NCBI GenBank assembly: GCA_964350445.1
Contig: CAYGKA010000018.1
Coordinates: 1-64,000, forward strand
DNA from: Hwanghaeella sp964350445
Lineage (GTDB): Bacteria > Pseudomonadota > Alphaproteobacteria > UBA8366 > Aestuariispiraceae
Reading direction: 5' to 3'
Length of the DNA: 64,000 nucleotides
The position numbers and the translations under genes were made by a program. Each line of letters starts with the position of its first letter. Position 1 is the stretch's first letter. This document shows positions 28,109 through 35,857 of this stretch, piece after piece. The notes under the pieces are model-generated. The model was not told the origin of the DNA. It searched no databases and saw only the letters and a program-made list of their open reading frames with translations.

Positions 28109-28632
28109 GCACGAACAAGTCACCCCAGATGCGCTTGGGCCTGGACAAGGCCCCGTCCCGAAACCGCGCCCAGAAGGCAACGCGACTCTGGCTGCGCATG
28201 CTGACTGCGTCGCGCACCATCGAAGAAGAAATCGGCCGCCGCCTGCGCGAAGAATACGGCATATCGCTGGCCCGGTTCGACCTGATGTCCGTCCTGCACC
28301 GGCATGACGAAGGCCTGACCATGAGTGAGGTCGGCCGCCACCTGCGGGTCAGCGGCGGCAATGTGACGGGTCTTGTCGACCGCCTGGAAAAGGAAGGCCT
28401 GGTAGCGCGCCAGCAGCATCCGTCCGACCGACGGTCCATCGTCGTCTGCCTGACGCCGCGCGGCCACGACATCTTCGTCGATATGGCGAAGCATCATAAG
28501 GAATGGGTGGCGGAAATCTTCGCCTGGCTGGGCGATCACGAAATCGACGAACTCTACGACCTGCTGACGACGGCGCGGGATTCCGCCCTGGACGCGGCGG
28601 AACACCATAGTGACATGAAGGAGGCCGGTTAA
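28105..28632 (+). CDS. MarR-family transcriptional regulator
   Basis: The 175-residue protein has the MarR winged helix: L-T-M-S-E-V-G-R-H-L-R-V-S-G-G-N-V-T near residues 72-90, then wing D-R-R-S-I-V-V. Regulators of this type in aromatic-CoA clusters usually respond to the acyl-CoA ligand. ATG 28105 overlaps the SDR stop, and its own stop overlaps the next start by one base. The inverted repeat at 24943-24968 is a candidate operator. Confidence 0.93.
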   Translation: MSTNKSPQMRLGLDKAPSRNRAQKATRLWLRMLTASRTIEEEIGRRLREEYGISLARFDLMSVLHRHDEGLTMSEVGRHLRVSGGNVTGLVDRLEKEGLVARQQHPSDRRSIVVCLTPRGHDIFVDMAKHHKEWVAEIFAWLGDHEIDELYDLLTTARDSALDAAEHHSDMKEAG

Positions 28633-29447
28633 TGCCCAACAACAAGGGTGTCCCCACACCTGAACATTTTTTGCTTGAGATGAAGGGCGACGTCGCCGTC
28701 ATCACGTTGAACCGGCCGGAAAAGAAGAACCCCCTCACATTCGAGTCCTATGCCGAGTTGCGCGATTTCTTCCGCGATCTGGATCGGCAGGAGGTCATCA
28801 AGGCCGTCGTCGTCACCGGCGCGGGCGGCAACTTCTGTTCCGGCGGCGATGTCTTCGAAATCATCAAGCCGCTGCTGGAACGCGACATGAAGGGGCTGAT
28901 GGAATTCACCCGCATGACCGGCGATCTGGTCAAGTTCATGAACGGCTGCCCGGTTCCCGTCATCTCGGCGGTGGACGGCATCTGCGCCGGCGCAGGGGCG
29001 ATGATCGCGCTTTATTCCGATATCCGATTCGGCACACCGAACGCCAAGACCGCCTTCCTGTTCACCCGCGTCGGGTTGGCCGGCTGCGACATGGGGGCCT
29101 GCGCCATGCTGCCCCGCGTGATCGGCCAGGGCCGCGCCGCCGACCTGCTGTTTACGGGAAAGAGCATGAGTGCGGAGGAAGGCCTGGCCTGGGGGTTCTA
29201 CAACCGGGTCGTTGAACCGGACGCGTTGCTGGACGAAGCGGTCGCCTATGCCCAGCGCCTCGCCGACGGGCCGAACTTCGCGCATATGATGACCAAGACC
29301 ATGCTGAACCAGGAATGGAGCATGACGCTGGCCCAGGCGATCGAGGCGGAAGCGCAGGCGCAGGCGATCTGTATGCAGACGCAGGACTATCACCGCGCCT
29401 TCCATGCTTTCGCCAACAAGGAACGCCCCGCTTTCGAGGGAAACTAG
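28632..29447 (+). CDS. Crotonase-family protein lacking the usual catalytic glutamates
   Basis: The 271-residue enoyl-CoA hydratase-like fold keeps the oxyanion motif N-F-C-S-G-G-D near residue 70 and C-A-G-A-G-A near 118. Aligned by eye to rat hydratase, the two catalytic glutamates (Glu144 and Glu164) are replaced by Met and Phe (in A-M-I-A-L-Y-S-D and A-F-L-F-T-R-V-G-L). Simple hydration of an enoyl-CoA is therefore unlikely by the standard mechanism. Within this operon a ring-opening hydrolase or isomerase role is possible. It overlaps the MarR stop by one base. Confidence 0.85.
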   Translation: MPNNKGVPTPEHFLLEMKGDVAVITLNRPEKKNPLTFESYAELRDFFRDLDRQEVIKAVVVTGAGGNFCSGGDVFEIIKPLLERDMKGLMEFTRMTGDLVKFMNGCPVPVISAVDGICAGAGAMIALYSDIRFGTPNAKTAFLFTRVGLAGCDMGACAMLPRVIGQGRAADLLFTGKSMSAEEGLAWGFYNRVVEPDALLDEAVAYAQRLADGPNFAHMMTKTMLNQEWSMTLAQAIEAEAQAQAICMQTQDYHRAFHAFANKERPAFEGN

Positions 29448-29448
29448 A

Positions 29449-30633
29449 ATGCCGGACAAATCCTTTCTGGACTGGCCCTTCTTCGAGGATCATCACCGCC
29501 GCCTCGCCGCGGATGTCGATGCCTGGGCCGCGGCCGAACTGTCCGCGCTGTTGGCAGACGAACACGACGACCTGGACGGCACCTGCCGGAAGCTGGTCGA
29601 GGGGCTGTCGGCCGGCGGTTGGCTCGACTATGTCGTGCCCGCCAGCCATGGCGGCCGGTTCGACCGGTTGGACGTGCGTTCCCTTTGCCTGATCCGCGAA
29701 ACGCTGGCGCGCCATGCGGGCCTTGCCGATTTCGCCTTCGTCATGCAGGGCTTGGGCAGCGGTCCGATCACCCTTGCCGGGACGGATGAACAGAAGAATG
29801 CCTGGCTGCCGAAAGTGCGCGCCGGTCAGGCCGTGTCCGCCTTCGCCTTGTCGGAGCCGGAAGCCGGATCCGACGTCGCGGCGCTCGCCACCACGGCGGA
29901 AGAGGACGGCGACCACTATATCCTGAACGGCACCAAGACCTGGATCTCCAACGGCGGGATCGCGGATGTCTACACCGTCGTCGCCCGGACCGGCGAAGCG
30001 CCCGGCGCAAAGGGCCTCAGTGCCTTTGTCGTGCCGGCGGATACGCCGGGCTTCTCGGTGACGGAGCGGATCGACGTGATCGCGCCGCATCCGCTGGGCA
30101 CGCTTTCCTTCCAGGATTGCCGCCTCCCAAAATCCGCCATGATCGGCGGCCCCGGCCAGGGCTTCAAACTGTCGATGATGAACCTGGACGTCTTCCGCTC
30201 CACAGTCGGTGCGGCGGCGCTCGGTTTCGCGCGTAAGGCGCTGGATCTGTCCCTGGACCGTGCGGGGAACCGTCAACTATTCGGGGCGCCTATGGGCGAC
30301 CTGCAGCTTGTGCAGGGCATGTTGGCCGATATGGCGCTGCGCGTCGATGCGTCCGCCCTTCTTGTCTACCGAGCCGCCTGGACCAAGGATAACGGCGCGC
30401 CGCGGGTCACCCGCGAAGCCAGCATGGCGAAACTTTATGCGACGGACGAAGCGCAAAAGGTGATCGACGACGCGGTGCAGATTTTCGGCGGGCACGGCGT
30501 CGTCTCAGGGAATCCAGTGGAAACGCTTTACCGAGAAATCCGTGCGCTCAGAATCTATGAAGGCGCGTCGGAAGTTCAGAAAGTGGTGATCGCGCGACAG
30601 GCCTTGACCGACCACGCCGCCGCGCGGGCCTGA
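29449..30633 (+). CDS. Acyl-CoA dehydrogenase
   Basis: The 394-residue flavoprotein shows the acyl-CoA dehydrogenase signatures: F-A-L-S-E-P-E-A-G-S-D near residue 140, K-T-W-I-S-N-G-G, F-G-G-H-G-V near the end, and I-Y-E-G-A-S-E in which the Glu is the usual catalytic base. It would introduce a double bond in an acyl- or cyclohexanecarboxyl-CoA intermediate. ATG 29449 follows the crotonase stop directly; an earlier in-frame codon at 29404 lies inside the crotonase gene. Confidence 0.94.
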   Translation: MPDKSFLDWPFFEDHHRRLAADVDAWAAAELSALLADEHDDLDGTCRKLVEGLSAGGWLDYVVPASHGGRFDRLDVRSLCLIRETLARHAGLADFAFVMQGLGSGPITLAGTDEQKNAWLPKVRAGQAVSAFALSEPEAGSDVAALATTAEEDGDHYILNGTKTWISNGGIADVYTVVARTGEAPGAKGLSAFVVPADTPGFSVTERIDVIAPHPLGTLSFQDCRLPKSAMIGGPGQGFKLSMMNLDVFRSTVGAAALGFARKALDLSLDRAGNRQLFGAPMGDLQLVQGMLADMALRVDASALLVYRAAWTKDNGAPRVTREASMAKLYATDEAQKVIDDAVQIFGGHGVVSGNPVETLYREIRALRIYEGASEVQKVVIARQALTDHAAARA

Positions 30634-30648
30634 ACTGGGGATCGACCG

Positions 30649-32307
30649 ATGGGAAAAATGCTGGGTAGCTATAGCGCACATACCGACACCTTCGCGCGGG
30701 ACAATCTTCCCCCGCAGGATCAATGGCCGACCTTCCTTCTGGATCGGCCCGAGTTCCAGTATCCGGAGCGATTGAACTGTGCCGCCGAACTGTTGGACAC
30801 GGCGGTCGACAAGGGATGGGGCAACCGGCCCTGCCTGCGCACACGGCGGGAGACCTGGAGCTACGCACGCCTGAAGGCGCAAACAGACCGGATCGCCCAT
30901 GTGTTGGTCGACGACCTGGGCCTGGAGCCCGGCAACCGCGTGCTGCTGCGGTCGGCCAACAACCCGATGATGGTCGCCTGCTGGTTCGCCGTCGCCAAGG
31001 CAGGCGGCGTCGTTGTTGCCACCATGCCGCTGCTGCGCGCCAAGGAACTCGGCGTCATCATCGAGAAGGCGGAAATCTCTCTCGCGCTTTGCGATGAACG
31101 GCTGATCGAGGAAATGGAAGGCGCGCAGGCCATCGCCCCTCATCTGACACGCATTTGCGCCTTCAACGGGTCCGGCGACCCCGGCGCCGAGGCGGAGTTG
31201 GAAAGCCTGATGCGGAGCAAGCCATCCGCCTTCGACCCGGTCGACACGGCCGCCGACGATGTGGTGTTGATCGCCTTCACGTCGGGCACCACGGGCAAAC
31301 CCAAGGGCACGATGCATTTCCACCGCGACGTCATGGCGATCTGCGATGCCGCCCCGCCGCACTGCCTGCGGGTTCAGGCGAAGGACGTCTTCATCGGTTC
31401 CCCCCCGCTGGCCTTCACCTTTGGGCTGGGCGGACTGGTCCTGTTCCCGATGCGTTTTGGGGCCAGCACGGTGCTGCTGGAGAAAGCGTCGCCGCCCGCC
31501 CTGCTGGACGCCATACCGGAATTCGGAGCGACCACCCTGTTCACGGCGCCGACCGCCTATCGCGCCTTGATGACGGCCGTCGAGGAGGCCGCCCCCCACA
31601 GGGGCGACGCCCTGAAGACCCTGCGCAACTGCGTCTCGGCCGGGGAAACACTGCCGAAGGCGACTTTCGAGGCCTGGAAACAGATGACGGGTATCGCCTG
31701 CATTGACGGGTTGGGGTCGACCGAGATGCTGCATATCTTCATCGCCGCCCCGCCGGAGAAGATGCGCGGCGGCGCGACCGGCTATCCGATGCCGGGCTAT
31801 GAAGCGAAGATCGTCGACGACGACATGAAGGAATTGCCCGTTGGCGAAGTCGGCCGCCTTGCGGTGCGCGGGCCGACAGGCTGCCGCTATCTGTCCGACG
31901 ACCGACAGACCGTCTATGTCCGTGACGGCTGGAACCTGACCGGCGATGCCTATTCGATGGATGCGGAAGGCTATTTCCACTTCGCCGCCCGCGCAGACGA
32001 CATGATCATTTCCGCCGGCTACAACATCGCCGGGCCGGAAGTCGAGGATTGTCTGCTGGAACATGCGGGCGTGGCGGAATGCGCCGTCGTCGGCGTACCG
32101 TCGGAAGATCGCGGCACGGTGGTCAAAGCCTATATCGTGCCCCGCCCCGGATACGAGCGCGGCCCGGCCCTGATGGAAGAAATGCAAAACTTCGTGAAAA
32201 GCAGGATCGCCCCCTATAAGTATCCGCGCGAAGTCGAATTCGTCGATGTCCTGCCGAAAACGGAGACGGGCAAAATCCAACGCTTCAAACTGCGGGAAGG
32301 CCCCTGA
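30649..32307 (+). CDS. Benzoate-CoA-ligase-family enzyme (2-aminobenzoate-CoA ligase-like)
   Basis: This is an ANL-superfamily ligase of 552 residues. The ATP loop T-S-G-T-T-G-K-P-K-G lies near residue 208, A5-like G-S-T-E-M near 363, the hinge region D-G-W-N-L-T-G-D near 425, and the C-terminal lysine in T-E-T-G-K-I-Q-R-F. It has the N-terminal text (F-A-R-D-N-L-P-P) seen in the aryl-CoA ligases of aromatic degraders. Expected role: activate 2-aminobenzoate (or a related benzoate) to its CoA ester, the entry step of the operon. Confidence 0.9.
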   Translation: MGKMLGSYSAHTDTFARDNLPPQDQWPTFLLDRPEFQYPERLNCAAELLDTAVDKGWGNRPCLRTRRETWSYARLKAQTDRIAHVLVDDLGLEPGNRVLLRSANNPMMVACWFAVAKAGGVVVATMPLLRAKELGVIIEKAEISLALCDERLIEEMEGAQAIAPHLTRICAFNGSGDPGAEAELESLMRSKPSAFDPVDTAADDVVLIAFTSGTTGKPKGTMHFHRDVMAICDAAPPHCLRVQAKDVFIGSPPLAFTFGLGGLVLFPMRFGASTVLLEKASPPALLDAIPEFGATTLFTAPTAYRALMTAVEEAAPHRGDALKTLRNCVSAGETLPKATFEAWKQMTGIACIDGLGSTEMLHIFIAAPPEKMRGGATGYPMPGYEAKIVDDDMKELPVGEVGRLAVRGPTGCRYLSDDRQTVYVRDGWNLTGDAYSMDAEGYFHFAARADDMIISAGYNIAGPEVEDCLLEHAGVAECAVVGVPSEDRGTVVKAYIVPRPGYERGPALMEEMQNFVKSRIAPYKYPREVEFVDVLPKTETGKIQRFKLREGP

Positions 32308-32310
32308 CCC

Positions 32311-32784
32311 ATGCCGGCATACAAAACACCCATCACCGTCCTTTTTCGTCATTGCGACGTCGCGGGCATCGTTTTCTATCCGCGTTTCATCGAGATGGTG
32401 AACGACGTCATCGAACGTTGGTTCGACGAGGGCCTGGGCTGCTCTTTCCATCAGATGCATCTGGAGCGCCACGGCGGCATTCCGACCGTGCGGCTGGAAG
32501 TCGAATACCTGTCCCCCGCAACCTTGGGCGATGTCCTGGAATTCAATCTGACACTCCGGGAAATCCGAAACAGCGCCTTTTCTACACGCATTATTGCCAT
32601 GCATGGGGAAACGAAGGTCATGGAGGTCAAGTCCACCCTGGTTTGGGTCCAGTCCGGCAACACCTTCATGGGCGAGGCACAAATGAAATCCGCGCCGCTC
32701 CCGGATGATATCCGCGCCAAGATGGAAAACTTCCTGGAAGTCGACCCGAAGGACTTCATACAGATCGCCGAGGGAGAAGAATGA
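32311..32784 (+). CDS. 4-hydroxybenzoyl-CoA thioesterase-type hotdog protein
   Basis: This is a hotdog-fold thioesterase of 157 residues. The active-site text H-C-D-V-A-G-I-V-F-Y-P-R-F near residues 14-26 contains the aspartate used by 4-hydroxybenzoyl-CoA thioesterases. It may release a product acid or rescue CoA from dead-end aryl-CoA. It starts three bases after the ligase stop, and its last codons overlap the next start by four bases. Confidence 0.88.
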   Translation: MPAYKTPITVLFRHCDVAGIVFYPRFIEMVNDVIERWFDEGLGCSFHQMHLERHGGIPTVRLEVEYLSPATLGDVLEFNLTLREIRNSAFSTRIIAMHGETKVMEVKSTLVWVQSGNTFMGEAQMKSAPLPDDIRAKMENFLEVDPKDFIQIAEGEE

Positions 32785-33191
32785 TGGAGGTTCTGCTGCC
32801 GGAAGGCTGGAAGAAAGGCAAAGGCTATGCCCATGGGATGGCCGAGGTCATAGAACCGGGCGACAAGCTGGTCATGCTCGGCGGGTTGATCGGCTGGAAC
32901 GGTCAGGAAGAATTCGAAAGCGACGATTTCATCGACCAATGCCGGCAGACGCTTGAGAACATCGTCGCCGTCCTGAACAAGGCCGGCGCCAAGCCCAGCG
33001 ACGTGATGTCGATGACCTGGTACATCACCGACCGGCAGGAATGCCTGGATCGCCAGAAAGAACTGGGCGCGGCCTATCGCGCCACCATGGGCGATCACTA
33101 CCCGGCGATGGCGATGGTCGAGGTGAAGGCTTTGATGGAAAGCAGGGCCAAGGTGGAAATCGAAACCCGCGCCTTGGTGAAAGGCGCCTGA
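32781..33191 (+). CDS. RidA-family protein without the catalytic arginine
   Basis: The 136-residue Rid/YjgF fold is the last gene of the operon. Canonical RidA enamine/imine deaminases have P-A-R-S near residue 105; here the matching text is P-A-M-A-M-V-E-V, so the arginine is methionine. Such members are grouped outside active RidA and their roles are poorly known. An imine or enamine is expected after ring reduction of a 2-amino-substituted CoA ester, which makes its place here meaningful. ATG 32781 overlaps the thioesterase stop. Confidence 0.85.
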   Translation: MMEVLLPEGWKKGKGYAHGMAEVIEPGDKLVMLGGLIGWNGQEEFESDDFIDQCRQTLENIVAVLNKAGAKPSDVMSMTWYITDRQECLDRQKELGAAYRATMGDHYPAMAMVEVKALMESRAKVEIETRALVKGA

Positions 33192-33198
33192 TACAGGC

Positions 33199-34470
33199 TC
33201 ACTCCCTGCCCTGACGCGACGTCCGGGCCGCGATCCGCGCGCGCGCCACCTGCCATGCCACCACGCCGAAGCAGCAGACAATCATCATGTAAGGTGCCGC
33301 GTAATAGCGCGTGTCGAACCAGGGGATGAAAAGGAAGTGCAGGCAGACCATGAGCAGCGACAGCAAGGCCGTCTCCCCAAAACCCCGAAGGGCTTTATCC
33401 CCGAAGGCCAGACCATAAGCGATGAGCGCCAGCGCGATCAGCATGGGATACTTGCCGCTTTTCGCCGCGACCATGTGGACCTGCCGCACCAGGATCTCGC
33501 TATAATCCGCAAGTGAAATCTTCGCATCCAGGTCCAGCAGGTAAGGCTGCTGACTGATGAAACTATGCCAGAACACCGCTTGATAACTCGGCGTATTGAG
33601 CGGTAGAGCGATCGCCGCATAGAGCGCCAAGCCCCCAAGGCCCCAGGCGAAGGCCTCCAGGAACCGCATTCGGCGCGCCCCAGTCGCCAGGAAAGTCGCG
33701 ACCCCGAGGAAGGCGCCGAAATACAGTATTGCGTCCATCCGGACCACCATCGCCGCCAGGAAACAGGCGCAGGCCAAGCGGAGTCGCCCTTCAGCAAAAC
33801 AGACCAGGGCGCCGGCGATGGCAAGGGCGGTCATTCCGTCCGGGTATTCATACCGCGCCGTCTGGAACAGACCGGCGAAAAGCCCGGCGACGGCAAGGGG
33901 GATCGCCAGCGGCGGCGCCATTTTCGTGGTCAGCCAGAGCGCGACCAGGGCAAAGGCGATCGCTGCTGGAACCGCCGCCAGGACCCGCGCGGCCAGATAG
34001 GGATCCAGCCCGGCACGGGTCAATGCGATCATCGGCTGTACGAAGCCGAGCTTGTAGCAGGCGACGCTCAATTGCTGCCGGAACGCTTCCGGATCGGTCG
34101 CCACCGTCGACCGGTAGGGGTTGATACCGGGCGGGCTTTCGGTCACTTCCCGGTACACTCTTTCAGGAAAGCTTTTCTTCAGGTGGTCGTATGTCATGCG
34201 ATGGACGTCCGGCCAGTCGCCGCCGGGCACCGCCTTGAACGCGCATCCCAGGTAGAAGATGGCATCGAAGGCGTATTTGGGCGTCGCCAGCGATAGCCCC
34301 GCGAAAACAACGGAGAGCAGCAAAATGACCGCCGCCGCCCAGTGCGGCACGCGTCCCGTCCCCGTTATCCAATCTACCGCCGACACGCCCGGTGAGCCCT
34401 TCGCCTTGAATCCCAAGACAGCCTTATGCGAGTCCCGCAAAGGAGCCAACCGAGCGGTCATGCCCGCCAC
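33199..34470 (-). CDS. Polytopic membrane protein, possible GT-C glycosyltransferase-like
   Basis: The 423-residue protein has about nine to ten hydrophobic segments and a large loop after the first (about residues 70-135). D-A-I-F-Y-L sits near the end of the first segment, as the Asp does in GT-C glycosyltransferases, and R-Y-Y-A-A-P-Y lies near the C-terminus. I cannot name a substrate. GTG 34470 is the longest start; ATG 34461 is in frame. It follows DUF2000 by seven bases on the same strand and converges on the aromatic operon. Confidence 0.6.
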   Translation of the reverse strand: MAGMTARLAPLRDSHKAVLGFKAKGSPGVSAVDWITGTGRVPHWAAAVILLLSVVFAGLSLATPKYAFDAIFYLGCAFKAVPGGDWPDVHRMTYDHLKKSFPERVYREVTESPPGINPYRSTVATDPEAFRQQLSVACYKLGFVQPMIALTRAGLDPYLAARVLAAVPAAIAFALVALWLTTKMAPPLAIPLAVAGLFAGLFQTARYEYPDGMTALAIAGALVCFAEGRLRLACACFLAAMVVRMDAILYFGAFLGVATFLATGARRMRFLEAFAWGLGGLALYAAIALPLNTPSYQAVFWHSFISQQPYLLDLDAKISLADYSEILVRQVHMVAAKSGKYPMLIALALIAYGLAFGDKALRGFGETALLSLLMVCLHFLFIPWFDTRYYAAPYMMIVCCFGVVAWQVARARIAARTSRQGRE

Positions 34471-34477
34471 ACCGAGT

Positions 34478-34903
34478 TCAGGGATGCAGCTTCATTCCTT
34501 TCATGACCTTGTCCACCGTCTTCCGGTCAGCGTGGAGGGCGATGGCGACGAGATCCAGTCCGTCCAGGGGGACGGCGGCGACGGCGGCGCGGTTGTCCCG
34601 GTCGTTACCCGTCTCGAACAGATCGGCCGTGAAGATGATCGGCACTTCACCGCGCGACAATGCCCGGCTGTTTGCCTTGGTCAGGTCGGCTTTCTCCACC
34701 TCGTAAACCAGGATGGGCTGCCGTATCATCGCACCGTACTGGGTGCCCGACGCATCCGCATAGGCCTCGCCGATCAATTCGGGACTCTGCCCCACAAGGC
34801 CGCCTGCCAGGAAGCTCACCGCGTTCAGCTTGCGCCAGGTTTCCAGCCCGTTCCAAACCGCGATGGCAATCTTCGTATCGTATTGCATGGGCCCGTCTTG
34901 CAT
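34478..34903 (-). CDS. DUF2000 family protein
   Basis: The 141-residue protein has the family pattern: Y-D-T-K-I-A-I-A-V, then W-R-K-L-N-A-V-S-F-L-A-G-G, P-I-L-V-Y-E, and the C-terminal D-K-V-M-K-G-M-K-L-H-P. The fold is related to peptidyl-tRNA hydrolase-type domains; no function is established. I chose ATG 34903 because GGAGGGAAACCC precedes it; longer in-frame starts run into the divergent AraC gene. Its start is only 30 bases from that regulator's. Confidence 0.85.
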   Translation of the reverse strand: MQDGPMQYDTKIAIAVWNGLETWRKLNAVSFLAGGLVGQSPELIGEAYADASGTQYGAMIRQPILVYEVEKADLTKANSRALSRGEVPIIFTADLFETGNDRDNRAAVAAVPLDGLDLVAIALHADRKTVDKVMKGMKLHP

Positions 34904-34932
34904 GGGTTTCCCTCCGGCATCACATTGTTGCA

Positions 34933-35820
34933 ATGGCGCATTCTTTAGCAGGCACATTCGATGTCGGTCTTGAACGTTCGTGCGCGGACGGCAATGCCGC
35001 CCAGCGGGACTGGGTCCGTCATGGTTCATGTCCGCCCGGCATGGAGCGGCACGAGGCCTTTTTCGCCGGTTTCGCCTATGAACCGCACCGCCACGACACC
35101 TATGCGATCGGCTATACCGTCGAAGGTGTGCAAAGCTTCGGTTACCGGGGAGCGGAGGAGCACAGCCTGCCGGGCCATGTGATGATCCTGCATCCCGACG
35201 AATTGCATGACGGCCATGCCGGGACGGCCGACGGCTTCCGGTTCCGCATGCTGTATCTGCGCCCGGACCTGATCCGTGACGCCTTGGCGCAGGCCGGTCC
35301 CGGCGGACGCCCAGCCCCGCTTCCCTTCGTAAAAGGGGCGGTCAGCCGCGATGAGCGCTTGATCCGCGCCCTGATGCCGGCCCTGACCGACCTGGAGGCT
35401 GAAATCGATCCGCTGGAGGCCGACCGGATCATTCAGGAACTGGCCGACGCGCTGAACGTCGTATCCGGTAATCGGCAGCGGCCCCCATCTCAGCCGCACC
35501 AGAAAGCCGTCGACCGGGCGCGCGACTTCCTGCGCGGCAATCGCGACCGCACCGTGACCTCCGCTGAATTGGAGGGCGAAACGGGGCTCGACCGGTACGA
35601 GCTGGCACGACAATTCCGCCGGCTTGTAGGAACCAGCCCATACCGCTATTTGGTCATGCGCCGCCTGGACGCGGTTCGCGACGCTATCCTCCGTGGCGAC
35701 AGCTTGGCCGACGCCGCCATGGATGCGGGCTTCGCCGACCAAGCCCATATGACTCGCCATTTCAAGAAAGCCTTCGGGGTAACGCCCGGCAAGTGGCTGG
35801 CCCTGTCCAAGACGGGCTGA
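34933..35820 (+). CDS. AraC-family transcriptional regulator
   Basis: The N-terminal cupin sensor has E-P-H-R-H-D-T-Y-A-I-G-Y-T and L-H-P-D-E-L-H-D-G. The C-terminal pair of helix-turn-helices ends D-A-A-M-D-A-G-F-A-D-Q-A-H-M-T-R-H-F-K-K, a strong AraC match. I took ATG 34933; ATG 35041 (M-E-R-H-E-A-F-F) is a fair alternative, and neither has a clear ribosome site. Divergent and 29 bases from DUF2000, it probably controls that gene and the membrane protein behind it. Confidence 0.9.
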   Translation: MAHSLAGTFDVGLERSCADGNAAQRDWVRHGSCPPGMERHEAFFAGFAYEPHRHDTYAIGYTVEGVQSFGYRGAEEHSLPGHVMILHPDELHDGHAGTADGFRFRMLYLRPDLIRDALAQAGPGGRPAPLPFVKGAVSRDERLIRALMPALTDLEAEIDPLEADRIIQELADALNVVSGNRQRPPSQPHQKAVDRARDFLRGNRDRTVTSAELEGETGLDRYELARQFRRLVGTSPYRYLVMRRLDAVRDAILRGDSLADAAMDAGFADQAHMTRHFKKAFGVTPGKWLALSKTG

Positions 35821-35857
35821 CCCAACCTTTTCCTGACCCAAGTACGGAGCACAAAGC

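Noticed and set aside
26597..28180. Open frame of about 527 codons opposite the hydroxylase and SDR genes
   Set aside because: Antisense to two clear genes and made of shadow-type composition.
30505..32682. Long open frame (over 700 codons) opposite the aryl-CoA ligase gene
   Set aside because: It is antisense to a well-identified gene, and its text has the Arg/His/Gln-rich look of a GC-rich shadow frame with no domain signature.
25019..33191. Assignment of the operon to salicylate breakdown through gentisyl-CoA
   Set aside because: The hydroxylase and thioesterase would fit, but the acyl-CoA dehydrogenase, crotonase and SDR are not needed, and no gentisate dioxygenase is present. Kept only as the alternative.
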